Shown: positions 50,975 to 60,295 of the stretch, in pieces
Layout of the letters: every line of letters starts with the position of its first letter
How positions within the stretch are numbered: position 1 is the stretch's first letter
Assembly (NCBI RefSeq): GCF_003355005.1
Contig: NZ_CP029985.1
Span: forward strand, 2,431,001 to 2,495,000
Direction: 5' to 3'
DNA: 64,000 nucleotides
Origin: Sphingomonas sp. FARSPH
Lineage (GTDB): Bacteria > Pseudomonadota > Alphaproteobacteria > Sphingomonadales > Sphingomonadaceae
Position numbers and translations under genes: made by a program
Notes under the pieces: generated by a model
Databases searched by the model: none
What the model was told of the DNA's origin: nothing
The model's input: only the letters and a program-made list of their open reading frames with translations

Positions 50975-52075
50975 CTACAACGGCAGGCTCGGCTGCACAG
51001 GCTCCGCTTGCGTCTCGTCGCCCTCGCGCACGATTCCCGACAGCGTCAGGCCGAGCAGCCTGATGCCCCCGGCAACGGGCAATTGCGCGTCGAGCAGGTC
51101 CAGCCCGATGCCCAGGAACCTTGCCTTGTCGGGCACCGGCTGGCTTAGCGAGCGGGCGCGGGTGATCGTGTGGAAATCGGCGTGGCGCAGCTTCAGCGTC
51201 ACCGTCCGCCCGCGCGCCGCGGACCGGTCGACGCGGGCCCAGGCGGCGTCCGCGATCGTTTCCATCGCCGCATGCAGCGCGGCGCGGTCGGACAGGTTGG
51301 TCTCGAACGTCCGTTCCGCGCCGATCGATTTCGAAGGACGGTTGGAACGCACCGGCCGATCGTCCACGCCGCGCGCCGCGCGGTACAGATAATCGGCGTA
51401 TGAGCCGAAATGCGCCTGCAGGAACGCCAGCGGCCGGTCGCGCAGGTCCGCGCCGGTCTGGATGCCCAGCCGCTCCATCTTCTGCGCGGTGACCGGGCCG
51501 ACGCCGTGGAATCGCTTCACCGGCAGGCTGGCGACGAAGGCCGCACCCTTGTGCGGCGGGATGACGCACAGTCCGTCGGGCTTGTTCTGATCCGACGCCA
51601 GCTTCGCGATGAATTTGTTGTAACTGACCCCCGCCGAAGCGGTCAGCCCCGTGTCCGCACGGATGCGGGCGCGGATGTCCTCTGCGATCGCCCTCGCGCT
51701 GCCGAGGCCCAGGCGATCCTCGGTCACGTCGAGATACGCCTCGTCGAGCGACAGCGGCTCGATCAGGTCGGTGTAATCGGCGAAGATCGCGCGGATCTGC
51801 AGCGAGATCGCCTTGTACACCTCAAACCGCGGGCGGACGAAGACCAGATCGGGGCAGCGCCGGACCGCGGTGGACGACGGCATCGCGCTGCGCACGCCGA
51901 ACGTCCGCGCCTCGTAGCTTGCCGCGGCCACCACGCCCCGCGCGCGCGACCCGCCGACCGCGACGGGGCGACCGCGCAACGCCGGATCGTCGCGCTGCTC
52001 GACGCTGGCGTAGAAGGCGTCCATGTCGACATGGATGATCTTGCGCTGGACGGGCGGGGCGGCGTCTTCGGCCAT
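50975..52075 (-). CDS. dinB: DNA polymerase IV (Y family)
   Basis: The 366-residue polymerase has IIHVDMDAFYASVEQRDDP, VVAAASYEARTFGVRSAMP and LSLDEAYLDVTE, giving the acidic metal ligands, followed by helix-hairpin-helix and little-finger domains (FHGVGPVTAQKMERLGIQTGADL). It bypasses lesions at the cost of fidelity. The last residues (VQPSLPL) resemble a beta-clamp-binding peptide. A LexA-like half-match GATC-N7-GTTC sits just upstream of the start. Confidence 0.94.
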   Translation of the reverse strand: MAEDAAPPVQRKIIHVDMDAFYASVEQRDDPALRGRPVAVGGSRARGVVAAASYEARTFGVRSAMPSSTAVRRCPDLVFVRPRFEVYKAISLQIRAIFADYTDLIEPLSLDEAYLDVTEDRLGLGSARAIAEDIRARIRADTGLTASAGVSYNKFIAKLASDQNKPDGLCVIPPHKGAAFVASLPVKRFHGVGPVTAQKMERLGIQTGADLRDRPLAFLQAHFGSYADYLYRAARGVDDRPVRSNRPSKSIGAERTFETNLSDRAALHAAMETIADAAWARVDRSAARGRTVTLKLRHADFHTITRARSLSQPVPDKARFLGIGLDLLDAQLPVAGGIRLLGLTLSGIVREGDETQAEPVQPSLPL

Positions 52076-52077
52076 GT

Positions 52078-52092
52078 GATCCCGTTTCGTTC
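52078..52092 (-). promoter_or_regulatory. Near-match LexA box at dinB
   Basis: Reading the plus strand, GATC (52078-52081), 7 bases, then GTTC (52089-52092). The alphaproteobacterial SOS box is GTTC-N7-GTTC, so one base differs. It is two bases upstream of the dinB start codon. Confidence 0.4.
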
Positions 52093-52144
52093 CAAAAGCA
52101 GCACAGATCAAGGCGGATCGCAGGATCGCTGCTAAGATTCTGGC

Positions 52145-52726
52145 ATGGCAGACAAAACCGGCGGTACGGCGTTGATCGTCGTCGACATGGTCAACGCACT
52201 CGCCTTCGACGGCGGCGATCGGCTGCGCAAACCCGCGGAGGCTGCGGTCGCCCCGATCCTCGGCTTGCGCGATGCGGCCGATGCGGCGGGCGTGCCCGTC
52301 ATCTACGTCAACGACAATGGCGGCGCCTGGCATTCCGAACGCAGCAGATTGATCGAATCGGCACTGGCGGACGAGGCCGCGCCCGGCCATCGCCTGACGC
52401 TGGCACTGTGTCCGCGGCACGACGATTATTTCATCATCAAACCGCAGTTTTCGGGCTTTTACGCCACCAATCTACCCGTCCTGCTGCCACAACTCGGCGT
52501 CAGCCGACTGGTCCTGACCGGTATCGCCGCCGATATCTGCGTCCTGTTCACCGCGGCGGACGCGCACATGCGTCACTATGATCTTTGGGTCCCCGCCGAC
52601 GCGGTGGCCGGCGAACACCCGGAACGGACGCGCTGGGCGTTGGAGATCATGGCGAACAGCATGGCGGCGGAAACGCGGCCCACCCGCGCATTGACGCTGA
52701 AGGAATGGCTGGACGCGGCCGATTAG
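52145..52726 (+). CDS. Isochorismatase-like cysteine hydrolase
   Basis: The 193-residue protein fits the isochorismatase fold: LIVVDMVNALAF with the catalytic Asp, a lysine in IIKPQFSGFYATNL, and the ITGIAADICVLFTAADAHMRHYDLWVPADAVAG region whose Cys is the nucleophile. These enzymes hydrolyse amides or ring-derived substrates such as nicotinamide or biuret. No clear substrate choice can be made here. It is divergent from dinB. Confidence 0.86.
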   Translation: MADKTGGTALIVVDMVNALAFDGGDRLRKPAEAAVAPILGLRDAADAAGVPVIYVNDNGGAWHSERSRLIESALADEAAPGHRLTLALCPRHDDYFIIKPQFSGFYATNLPVLLPQLGVSRLVLTGIAADICVLFTAADAHMRHYDLWVPADAVAGEHPERTRWALEIMANSMAAETRPTRALTLKEWLDAAD

Positions 52727-52890
52727 CCGGCGCGTCGGCGGCCGCGCCACCATTTGGCGCTGATGGCCAGCAGCTGGCGCGTACCCGCCATGATGCGCAT
52801 CACGGCAAGGTGTGTTATTCGTATGGCACACATTTCGCATGGGCCTTTCATGCCCTCCGGTCGGGGCGGCGAAAAAAGGGAGCCATGCCG

Positions 52891-53160
52891 ATGCGTACGA
52901 TCGTTCAACTCACACTGGCCACGTTGACGATGGCCGTGGCGGCGACACCCGCGTTTGCCGGGCAGGCATCACCGCGTCTCTATGCGGCGTCCTATGATGC
53001 GCGTCGCGACGTCTATTGCCTCCGCCTCTATGCGGACGGGCAGGCGGCTGATCCCCGACCCAACGTCAGCGGCACGGCGTGCCAGGCGAAAACGGCATGG
53101 GCGCGGGAAGGGGTGTTCATCGCTGACGGGCGAGCACCCGCGCGGGTCGCGACACGCTGA
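52891..53160 (+). CDS. Small secreted hypothetical protein
   Basis: The 89-residue protein has a signal peptide (MRTIVQLTLATLTMAVAATPAFAG) and a short basic mature part with two Cys (YCLRLYAD and TACQAK) that could form one disulfide. AAGGGAG at 52876-52882 favours ATG 52891 rather than the nearer 52885. No family is evident. Confidence 0.6.
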   Translation: MRTIVQLTLATLTMAVAATPAFAGQASPRLYAASYDARRDVYCLRLYADGQAADPRPNVSGTACQAKTAWAREGVFIADGRAPARVATR

Positions 53161-53208
53161 TTTTCGCGCGACGGCCCCCGTGGGGCAAGATCAATAAATC
53201 CGGAGAAA

Positions 53209-53285
53209 TGGTCGGGAAGAGAGGATTCGAACCTCCGGCCCCTGCCTCCCGAAGACAGTGCTCTACCAGGCTGAGCTACTCCCCG
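53209..53285 (-). tRNA. tRNA-Pro(CGG)
   Basis: Reading the minus strand, the 77-base gene folds into a cloverleaf: acceptor CGGGGAG/CTTCCCG, D arm GCTC..GAGC, anticodon stem CTGTC/GGCAG with loop TTCGGGA (anticodon CGG, for CCG codons), a T arm GGAGG-TTCGAAT-CCTCT, and an encoded CCA end (53209-53211). One G-T pair in the acceptor is tolerated. Confidence 0.93.
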
Positions 53286-53420
53286 ACGGAGTCCGGTCGT
53301 TCAGCTTTCGGGAGCCGACCGGTTGGCTTGGAGGCGCGCCTATACGCACGCTTTTTTCGGGATGCAAGCGCCGAAGATAGCATCTTGCGCAATCGGCTTC
53401 TTGGCCTAGGCATTGACCGG

Positions 53421-53999
53421 GTGAATGCCCTCGAAGCCTGTGCCGCGGCGCTCGTCGTCGCCAATGTCGCGCTGGTGGCGCGCCGCAGCATGTGGAACTA
53501 TCCCGTCGCGCTCGTCGCGGTGGCGATCTACGGCATCGTGTTCGCAGAGGCGCACCTGTACAGCGACGCGGCGCTGCAGGGCTTCTTCTTCGCGGCCAAC
53601 CTCTACGGATGGCGGAACTGGGCACACAGCCGCGCGGAAACGGGCGAGGTCGTCGTCGAACGGCTCGCCGCCCCGGCACGGCGCGCCTGGGCGGGGGGCG
53701 GGCTCGCCGTGTGGATCGGCTGGGCGACGCTGATGCACCGGTATACCGACGCCGCCTATCCGTGGTGGGACGCCGCGCTCGCCATCGCCTCCGTCGTCGC
53801 GCAGCTGCTCCAGGCGCGCCGCGCGATCGAAAGCTGGTGGCTGTGGATCGCGATCGACCTGGGCTCGGTGCCGCTCTACCTTGCGAAGGGGCTGTGGTTC
53901 ACTGCCGCGCTCTATGTCGTGCTGCTCGCCATCGCGGTCGCGGGCCTCGTCGACTGGCATCGCGCGCTGCATCGCCGCCATCGCATGGTGCCCGCGTGA
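53421..53999 (+). CDS. pnuC: Nicotinamide riboside/mononucleotide transporter PnuC
   Basis: The 192-residue membrane protein has about seven helices and PnuC motifs: RRSMWNYPVALVAVAIYGIVFAEAHLYSDAALQGFFFAANLYGWRNW and a later WWLWIAIDLGSVPLYLAKGLWFTAALY. It takes up nicotinamide riboside. The GTG at 53421 is the first sensible start. Its stop is overlapped by the start of a NadR-like kinase gene (GTGA), so uptake and trapping by phosphorylation are coupled. Confidence 0.92.
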   Translation: MNALEACAAALVVANVALVARRSMWNYPVALVAVAIYGIVFAEAHLYSDAALQGFFFAANLYGWRNWAHSRAETGEVVVERLAAPARRAWAGGGLAVWIGWATLMHRYTDAAYPWWDAALAIASVVAQLLQARRAIESWWLWIAIDLGSVPLYLAKGLWFTAALYVVLLAIAVAGLVDWHRALHRRHRMVPA

Positions 54000-54517
54000 G
54001 GACGCGCTCGATCTGCCTGCACGGTCCGGAAAGCACGGGCAAGTCGACGCTGGCGCCGCGCCTCGCCAAGCATTTCGACACGCGCTGCATCGCCGAATTC
54101 GGCCGCACCTATTGCGAGGCGTTCGGCACCGACCTGACGATGGCCGACCTGGTCGAGATCGGGAAGGGGCATGACGCGAAGGTGCGTGCGGCGCTTGCCG
54201 TGCACGACTATCCGGTGATCCTCGACACCGATCCGCTGATGACCGCGGTGTGGGCGGACATGATGTTCGGCCGCCGCGATCCCTGGTTCGCGACATGGCA
54301 CAATACCGCCGACCTGTACCTGCTGCTCGACATCGATCTGCCCTGGGTCGACGATGGGACGCGCATGTTCGGCACGGCCGCGGCACGGCGGCGCTTCTTC
54401 GAGCTCAGCCGCGTCGAGCTGGAGCGGCGCGGCGTGCGCTGGGCGCTGATCGGGGGGCAAGGGTCGCAGCGCTATCTCAACGCGCTGCGCGCGATCGAGA
54501 CGCTCAGCGGCGACTAG
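53996..54517 (+). CDS. NadR-like nicotinamide riboside kinase
   Basis: The 173-residue P-loop protein has ICLHGPESTGKSTLAPRLAKHF (Walker A), FGRTYCEAFG, LDTDPLMTAVWADMMFG and LLDIDLPWVDDGTRMFG, matching the ribosylnicotinamide kinase domain of NadR. The nucleotidyltransferase and DNA-binding domains of full NadR are absent. It should phosphorylate nicotinamide riboside after PnuC import, giving NMN for NAD salvage. It is coupled to pnuC by a 4-base overlap. Confidence 0.9.
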   Translation: MRTRSICLHGPESTGKSTLAPRLAKHFDTRCIAEFGRTYCEAFGTDLTMADLVEIGKGHDAKVRAALAVHDYPVILDTDPLMTAVWADMMFGRRDPWFATWHNTADLYLLLDIDLPWVDDGTRMFGTAAARRRFFELSRVELERRGVRWALIGGQGSQRYLNALRAIETLSGD

Positions 54518-54550
54518 CGCGAAGGGCGGCGGTGCTGCTAGGGCGCCGGC

Positions 54551-56359
54551 ATGACCCCGCTCAAGACCATTCGTAATTTCTCGATCATCGCGCATATCGA
54601 TCACGGCAAGTCGACGCTCGCCGACCGGCTCATCCAGCGTACCGGCGGCCTGTCGGACCGCGAGATGTCGAGCCAGGTGCTCGACAACATGGAGATCGAG
54701 AAGGAACGCGGCATCACGATCAAGGCGCAGACGGTGCGCCTCGCCTACACCGCGAAGGACGGCGAAACCTATACGCTCAACCTGATGGATACGCCCGGCC
54801 ACGTCGACTTCGCCTATGAGGTCAGCCGCAGCCTGGCCGCGTGCGAGGGCGCGCTGCTCGTCGTCGATGCGGCGCAGGGCGTCGAGGCGCAGACGCTCGC
54901 CAACGTCTACCAGTCGATCGAGCACGATCACGAGATCGTGCCCGTCATCAACAAGATCGACCTGCCCGCCGCCGAGCCCGAGATGGTGCGCAAGGAGATC
55001 GAGGACGTCATCGGCCTCGACGCGTCCGAGGCGGTGCTCGCCTCCGCCAAATCGGGCATCGGCATCGACGAGATACTCGAGGCGATCGTCACCAGAATTC
55101 CGGCGCCAAAGGGCGATCCCGATGCGCCGCTGAAGGCGATGCTCGTCGATTCGTGGTATGACCCGTATCTCGGCGTCGTCATCCTCGTGCGCGTGATCGA
55201 TGGCGTGCTGAAGAAGGGCCAGCAGGTCACCTTCATGCAGGCGGGCACGCAGCATCTGGTCGACCGCGTCGGGTGTTTCCGGCCGAAGATCGAACAGCTG
55301 ACCGATCTCGGGCCAGGCGAGATCGGCTTCATCACCGCGCAGATCAAGGACGTCGCCCAGGCCCGCGTCGGCGACACGCTGACCGATGCGAAGAAGCCCG
55401 CCGCCGAAGCGCTGCCGGGCTTCAAGGAAGTGCAGCCGGTCGTGTTCTGCGGGCTTTTCCCCGTCGATGCCAACGACTTCGAGAAGCTTCGTGAGAGCAT
55501 TTCGAAGCTGCGGTTGAACGATGCGAGCTTCAGCTTCGAGATGGAGACGTCCGCCGCGCTCGGCTTCGGTTTCCGCTGCGGCTTCCTGGGCCTGCTCCAC
55601 CTGGAGATCATCCAGGAGCGGCTGACGCGCGAATACGACCTCGACCTCATCACCACCGCGCCGTCGGTGGTCTACGAGATCGAGCTGACGCACGGCGGCG
55701 GGCATATCGAGCTGCACAACCCGGCCGACATGCCCGATCCCAACAAGATCGAGAGCATCGCCGAACCGTGGATCGAGGCGACGATCTACGTTCCCGACGA
55801 ATATCTCGGCAGCATCCTGAAGCTGTGTCAGGATCGCCGCGGCATCCAGAAGAACCTGACCTATGTCGGCGGCCGCGCGCAAGCGACATACGAGCTTCCG
55901 CTCAACGAGGTGGTGTTCGATTTCTACGATCGACTGAAATCGCTGTCGAAGGGCTATGCCAGCTTCGATTATCATCAGATCGGCTACCGCGAGGGCGACC
56001 TCGTCAAGATGAGCATCCTCGTCAACGAGGAGCCGGTCGACGCGCTGAGCATGATCGTCCACCGCGGCACCGCCGAGGTGCGCGGCCGCGGCATGTGCGA
56101 GCGGCTGAAGGAACTGATCCCGCGCCACCTGTTCAAGATTCCGATCCAGGCGGCGATCGGCGGCAAGGTGATCGCGCGCGAGACGATCAGCGCGATGCGC
56201 AAGGACGTCACCGCGAAATGCTACGGCGGCGACGCAACGCGCAAGCGCAAGCTGCTGGAAAAGCAGAAGAAGGGTAAGCTGAAGATGCGCGAATACGGCA
56301 GCGTCAGCATCCCGCAGGAAGCGTTCATCGCCGCATTGCGCATGGGTGACGAGAATTGA
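54551..56359 (+). CDS. lepA: Elongation factor 4 (LepA)
   Basis: The 602-residue GTPase begins with FSIIAHIDHGKSTLADRLIQRTGG, has DTPGHVDFAYEVSRSL, NKIDLPAAEP and the EF-G-like domains II, III and V, ending in the LepA-specific C-terminal domain (CYGGDATRKRKLLEKQKKGKLKMREYGSVSIPQEAF). It binds ribosomes and assists in elongation or assembly under some stresses. Full length. A convergent hairpin follows its stop. Confidence 0.97.
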   Translation: MTPLKTIRNFSIIAHIDHGKSTLADRLIQRTGGLSDREMSSQVLDNMEIEKERGITIKAQTVRLAYTAKDGETYTLNLMDTPGHVDFAYEVSRSLAACEGALLVVDAAQGVEAQTLANVYQSIEHDHEIVPVINKIDLPAAEPEMVRKEIEDVIGLDASEAVLASAKSGIGIDEILEAIVTRIPAPKGDPDAPLKAMLVDSWYDPYLGVVILVRVIDGVLKKGQQVTFMQAGTQHLVDRVGCFRPKIEQLTDLGPGEIGFITAQIKDVAQARVGDTLTDAKKPAAEALPGFKEVQPVVFCGLFPVDANDFEKLRESISKLRLNDASFSFEMETSAALGFGFRCGFLGLLHLEIIQERLTREYDLDLITTAPSVVYEIELTHGGGHIELHNPADMPDPNKIESIAEPWIEATIYVPDEYLGSILKLCQDRRGIQKNLTYVGGRAQATYELPLNEVVFDFYDRLKSLSKGYASFDYHQIGYREGDLVKMSILVNEEPVDALSMIVHRGTAEVRGRGMCERLKELIPRHLFKIPIQAAIGGKVIARETISAMRKDVTAKCYGGDATRKRKLLEKQKKGKLKMREYGSVSIPQEAFIAALRMGDEN

Positions 56360-56364
56360 TCGGC

Positions 56365-56390
56365 CGCCCCGGCCGGCATTGGCCGGGGCG
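56365..56390. terminator. Convergent terminator after lepA
   Basis: A perfect 10-bp stem (56365-56374 with 56381-56390) closes a 6-base loop, in the 39-base gap between lepA and the convergent secreted-protein gene. Confidence 0.65.
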
Positions 56391-56398
56391 ATGATCGC

Positions 56399-56857
56399 TT
56401 ACATGTAATTCTGCGGATCGGGGCTGGGCATGGTGCACGCGCGGCTGTGACCGCGCTTGCACGCACGCACCTGCGCGCGCCAGTCCGCCATCGCCATCGC
56501 ATAGGCGCGCTCGCGATCGACCTGCAGCGCGGCATCGGCGGCAATCACCTGGCGCCGTGCACGCATCGCCGCGCGATAACGGCGCACGTCGGCGCGGTAT
56601 TGCGCGCTGTCGGCGGCGTTGACTGCGGCAACCGCATTGTCCTGCAACTGGGCCTGTGCGGCGACGTCGGCATTGGCGGCTGCGACGCCGGGCGCCGTCT
56701 GCGCGGCGATGGCGTTGCTGCGTGCGCTGTCGTTGTCGCGGCCGAGGTCGGCGTTGAGCGGCGTGCTCGGACGGTCGGCGGGATTGGTCGCCTGCATCTG
56801 CGCGAGCGCCGGAGCGGCGGCGAGCAGCGCGGTGGCGAGGAGGAGGGGGCGAAACAT
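56399..56857 (-). CDS. Secreted Ala-rich helical protein
   Basis: The 152-residue protein has a signal peptide (about 19 residues, PALA before Gln) with AAAGGAG upstream. The mature part is very rich in Ala, Gln, Asn, Arg and Asp and likely helical, ending in a Cys pair segment (ACKRGHSRACTMPSPDPQNYM). It could be a periplasmic coiled-coil. No family is recognised. Confidence 0.65.
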   Translation of the reverse strand: MFRPLLLATALLAAAPALAQMQATNPADRPSTPLNADLGRDNDSARSNAIAAQTAPGVAAANADVAAQAQLQDNAVAAVNAADSAQYRADVRRYRAAMRARRQVIAADAALQVDRERAYAMAMADWRAQVRACKRGHSRACTMPSPDPQNYM

Positions 56858-57050
56858 GGCGCAAACTCCTTTGTCTGGACTGCCCGCGACAATGGGTAAC
56901 GGGCCGCGTCGGTTCCCGGATCGGCGCGTCGCGATCGCCGGTGCCGGCGGATCGGCAGCCAGGACATCGTCCCCATCCGGCCGATGCCGGTGGTCGCGCT
57001 ATCGCTTCTTAAGCAATGCGGATCATAACGGATGGCGAACGGGGGGTTTT

Positions 57051-58160
57051 GTGGACAATCACAGACGAATGCCGCGTCTGCTGCGTGCGATCGGCAGCGC
57101 AGTGGGCATGCCGCAGGATGATGCGGCGCTGCGCCGCGATCTGCTCGATACGATGATGTTGCGTCCCGTCGGCATCCTTACCGCCAGCCTGTGCGTCATG
57201 CTGATGAGCGGCGCGGCGGCGTGGACGACGCGGGCGGGCTGGGCCTGCGCATGGTTCTGCGCCGATGCGCTGATCCTGTCGATCCGCATGGTGCCCGCGA
57301 TCCGTGCGTCGCGATCGGGCGCCCGCGTGCCGGAGGCGACCGCCTACGTCATCATCGTATCCGCCTGCGTCATGTTCACCATCTTCGGCATCGGCTGCGC
57401 GGCCAGTTTCATGACCGGGATCGAGGAATTGCGCATCGCCGCGACACTGGCGATCCTGGGGCTGGTCGGCGGGCTGGGGCCGCGCTGGGCGGCGTTTCCG
57501 CGGTTGGGCATCGGTCTGGTCGTCGTCGCGTCGGTGCCGATGATGGTGGCGATCGGCACGCTCAGCCTGACCGTCGCCGGCCTGTTCGTCGTTCTCGTCG
57601 TCCACGCCGCCTCGCTGACGATGCAGAACAATCGCGCGTTGCGCGCGACCCTGGCGGCGGAGCGCGCGGCGCGGCGCTTGGCGGAAACCGATGCGTTGAC
57701 CGGCCTGCTCAATCGCACCGGCCTCGACGCCGCGCTCGCCTGCATGCCGCAGACGGCGGCGGCGCTGCTCTTCCTCGACCTCGACGGGTTCAAGGCGATC
57801 AACGACCGGTACGGCCATGCCGCGGGCGATCGCGTGCTGGCGGAGGTCGGCGCCCGCCTGTGCGCCGTCGCCCCCGGCCATGCCGTCGCGCGGCTCGGCG
57901 GCGACGAGTTCGTGATCGTGCTGTCGGGCGAAGGCGCCGCCGCGACCGCGGCGGTCCGCGCCGCCGCGCGCGACCGCGTGACGCGGCCGATCGCGCTGCC
58001 CGAGGGCGACGTGCGCGTCGGTGTCAGCATCGGCGCGGCCGCCGGCTTGCTGGCCGATGGCGCCCAGCCGCTTTTGGCGGACGCCGATGCGGCGCTCTAT
58101 GCCGCCAAGCGCCGGACGAAAAGGCGGGCGGCGGTGCGCCCCCGCGCTGCGGCGGCATGA
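57051..58160 (+). CDS. Membrane-anchored diguanylate cyclase
   Basis: The 369-residue protein has five or six N-terminal helices (about residues 40-205) and a C-terminal GGDEF domain (ETDALTGLLNRTGLDAAL; RLGGDEFVIVL near residue 283; DADAALYAAK), which lacks an EAL partner. It should make cyclic di-GMP. GTG 57051 is preferred because GGGGGG precedes it. No allosteric RxxD inhibition site is obvious. Confidence 0.88.
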   Translation: MDNHRRMPRLLRAIGSAVGMPQDDAALRRDLLDTMMLRPVGILTASLCVMLMSGAAAWTTRAGWACAWFCADALILSIRMVPAIRASRSGARVPEATAYVIIVSACVMFTIFGIGCAASFMTGIEELRIAATLAILGLVGGLGPRWAAFPRLGIGLVVVASVPMMVAIGTLSLTVAGLFVVLVVHAASLTMQNNRALRATLAAERAARRLAETDALTGLLNRTGLDAALACMPQTAAALLFLDLDGFKAINDRYGHAAGDRVLAEVGARLCAVAPGHAVARLGGDEFVIVLSGEGAAATAAVRAAARDRVTRPIALPEGDVRVGVSIGAAAGLLADGAQPLLADADAALYAAKRRTKRRAAVRPRAAAA

Positions 58161-58204
58161 GCTCGGGTCGGGGCGGATAACGCAGCGCCGACCGACCTCG
58201 AATC

Positions 58205-58243
58205 AAAAAGGGCGACCCGTGCGTGGTGCCGCCCGGGTCGCCC
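58205..58243 (-). terminator. Terminator for the DEAD-box helicase gene
   Basis: On the minus strand a perfect 10-bp stem (58234-58243 with 58210-58219) is followed by TTTTT (58205-58209). It lies 24 bases beyond the helicase stop codon. Confidence 0.85.
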
Positions 58244-58267
58244 TATCGACGATCGCTTTCCCGCCGA

Positions 58268-60004
58268 TCAGCCCTTGCGCTTCGGGCGGAACGGCTTCGC
58301 CTGATGGCGCGGGGCGCCGCCCATGTTGCCGGCGCGCGGCGCGCGCGCGGCATTGTCGCCGCCGCGCTGGCCACCGCCGCTGCGCTGTGTCGCCTCGCGC
58401 GGGGTGCCGTTGAAAGGCTCGATCGTCAGGCTGCCCTCGTCATTGTCCGGGTTGGCGGTGCGGCGGACGCTGGACAGGAAGCGATCGGCGACCCCGCGCG
58501 GCAATTCGAACATCGTGTCGTTCGGATTGATGCGGATCGCGCCGATTTCCGACTTGGTCACGTGCCCGCGGCGGCAGATCAGCGGCAGGATCCAGCGCGG
58601 ATCGGCGTTCTGGCGGCGGCCGATGTCCATGCGGAACCAGACGGTATCCTCGAACCCGGGGCGCGGCCCCCGCTCGCGCGGGGTCTGCGGCGCGGCGCCC
58701 GCGTCGAGCAGCTCCTCCGCCTGCGGCAGCGCGGCACGGTGCATGTGAACCAGTGCCGCCGCGATATCCTCCGCCGACTTTTCCGCCATCAATCGCTCGG
58801 CGAGTGCACGATCCTCGTCATCCACCTCCACCGGCGCGAACAGCGTGGCGAGCAAGCGCTCTCGGTCGGCTGCGCGGATATCCTCCGCACTCGGCGCCGC
58901 GATCCATTCCACCGGGATGCGCGCCTGGCGCAGCATCATGTCGACACGTCGACGGCGCGGGTAGGGGACGATAAGGACCGCCGTGCCCTTCTTGCCGGCG
59001 CGGCCGGTACGGCCAGAGCGGTGCTGCAGCGTCTCGGCGTCGCGCGGCAGCTCGACGTGGACGACCAAGGTCAGGCTGGGCAGATCGATGCCGCGCGCGG
59101 CGACGTCGGTCGCGACGCAGACGCGCGCACGCCGGTCCCGCAGCGCCTGGAGCGCGTGATTGCGCTCCGATTGCGAATGCTCGCCAGATAGCGCGACGGC
59201 GGCGAAACCGCGCTCGACCAGGCTGGCGTGCAGGTGACGGACGTTATCGCGCGTCGCGCAGAACAGGATCGCGGTTTCCGCCTCGTGGAAGCGGAGCAGG
59301 TTGATGACCGCATGCTCGATGTCCGCGGGCGCGACGGTGATCGCCTGATAGGCGATGTCGCCGTGGCCGCGCTCTTCGGACATCGTCTCGATTCGCAGCG
59401 CGTTCTGCTGATACCGACGCGCCAGCGCGACGATCGGCTTGGGCATCGTCGCGGAGAACAACAGGGTGCGGCGCCCTTCGGGCGTGCCGTCGAGAATCTG
59501 CTCCAGGTCCTCGCGAAACCCCATGTCGAGCATCTCGTCCGCCTCGTCGAGCACGGCGACGCGCAGCGCCGACAGGTCGAGCGCGCCCCGCTCGAGGTGA
59601 TCGCGCAGGCGGCCGGGCGTGCCGACGACGATATGCGCGCCATGGTTCAGGTTGCGGCGTTCCTTCGACGGATCCATCCCGCCGACGCAGGTCGCGATGC
59701 GCGCATGCGCGCCGGCGTACAGCCATTGCAACTCGCGGCTGACCTGCAGCGCCAGCTCGCGCGTCGGCGCGATGACCAGCGCGAGCGGCGCGGCGGGGGG
59801 CGCGAGCGCGTCATCGACGATGAGCTCGCCCGCCATGGCAAGGCCAAAGGCGACGGTCTTGCCCGACCCGGTCTGGGCGGACACGATCAGGTCGCGGCCG
59901 ACCGCTTCGGGTTCGATGACGGCGGCCTGGACGGCAGTGGGGGCTTCATAGCCGCGCGCGACGAGCGCCTCGGCGAGCACCGGGGGAAGGGAGGAAAAGG
60001 GCAT
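58268..60004 (-). CDS. DEAD-box RNA helicase with DbpA-type RNA-binding domain
   Basis: The 578-residue helicase has the motifs AQTGSGKT, PTRELALQ, DEADEMLD, SATMP and HRSGRTGRAGKKG, then a C-terminal DbpA-like RNA-binding domain (RGHVTKSEIGAIRINPNDTMFELPRGVADRFL) and a basic Gly/Arg-rich tail. It unwinds RNA, probably in ribosome assembly or cold adaptation. Its strong minus-strand terminator suggests a stand-alone transcript. Confidence 0.92.
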   Translation of the reverse strand: MPFSSLPPVLAEALVARGYEAPTAVQAAVIEPEAVGRDLIVSAQTGSGKTVAFGLAMAGELIVDDALAPPAAPLALVIAPTRELALQVSRELQWLYAGAHARIATCVGGMDPSKERRNLNHGAHIVVGTPGRLRDHLERGALDLSALRVAVLDEADEMLDMGFREDLEQILDGTPEGRRTLLFSATMPKPIVALARRYQQNALRIETMSEERGHGDIAYQAITVAPADIEHAVINLLRFHEAETAILFCATRDNVRHLHASLVERGFAAVALSGEHSQSERNHALQALRDRRARVCVATDVAARGIDLPSLTLVVHVELPRDAETLQHRSGRTGRAGKKGTAVLIVPYPRRRRVDMMLRQARIPVEWIAAPSAEDIRAADRERLLATLFAPVEVDDEDRALAERLMAEKSAEDIAAALVHMHRAALPQAEELLDAGAAPQTPRERGPRPGFEDTVWFRMDIGRRQNADPRWILPLICRRGHVTKSEIGAIRINPNDTMFELPRGVADRFLSSVRRTANPDNDEGSLTIEPFNGTPREATQRSGGGQRGGDNAARAPRAGNMGGAPRHQAKPFRPKRKG

Positions 60005-60109
60005 GAGAAGGACCTAAATGGGGGCCGGCGCCTTAGCGGCAAGGGGCGCGGGAGGAAAGGGTATGGTTGCGGCAATATCACCGCAATGTGGCGATGGCAG
60101 GGCGGCGAT

Positions 60110-60295
60110 ATGACGTTGCCCGCCGCCACGCTGGTCCGCCTCGCACGCGAGGCAGAGGTTGAACAGATGTGTGCGGAGACGCCGGCGCTGCGTCGCGCCT
60201 TCGCGCAGCTGTCCGCTGCCTACACGATGCAGGCGCTGCGTCAGAGTGCCTGCGCGGCGGCCCAGCCGCTCGCCCAGGCCCATTGGAAATTGTAA
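60110..60295 (+). CDS. Possible small protein overlapping the flavoprotein end
   Basis: A 61-codon frame from ATG 60110 has a weak GGGCGG before it and reads like a helical protein (LVRLAREAEVEQMCAETPALRRAFAQL). Its last 55 bases overlap the convergent flavoprotein gene. The composition resembles real proteins more than noise, but evidence is thin. Confidence 0.3.
   Translation: MTLPAATLVRLAREAEVEQMCAETPALRRAFAQLSAAYTMQALRQSACAAAQPLAQAHWKL

Noticed and set aside
52723..52908. A small minus-strand frame ending in a Trp/Arg-rich peptide opposite the isochorismatase tail
   Set aside because: The only GGAGG is 2 bases from its ATG, too close, and later ATGs have no ribosome site; the peptide is intriguing but unsupported.
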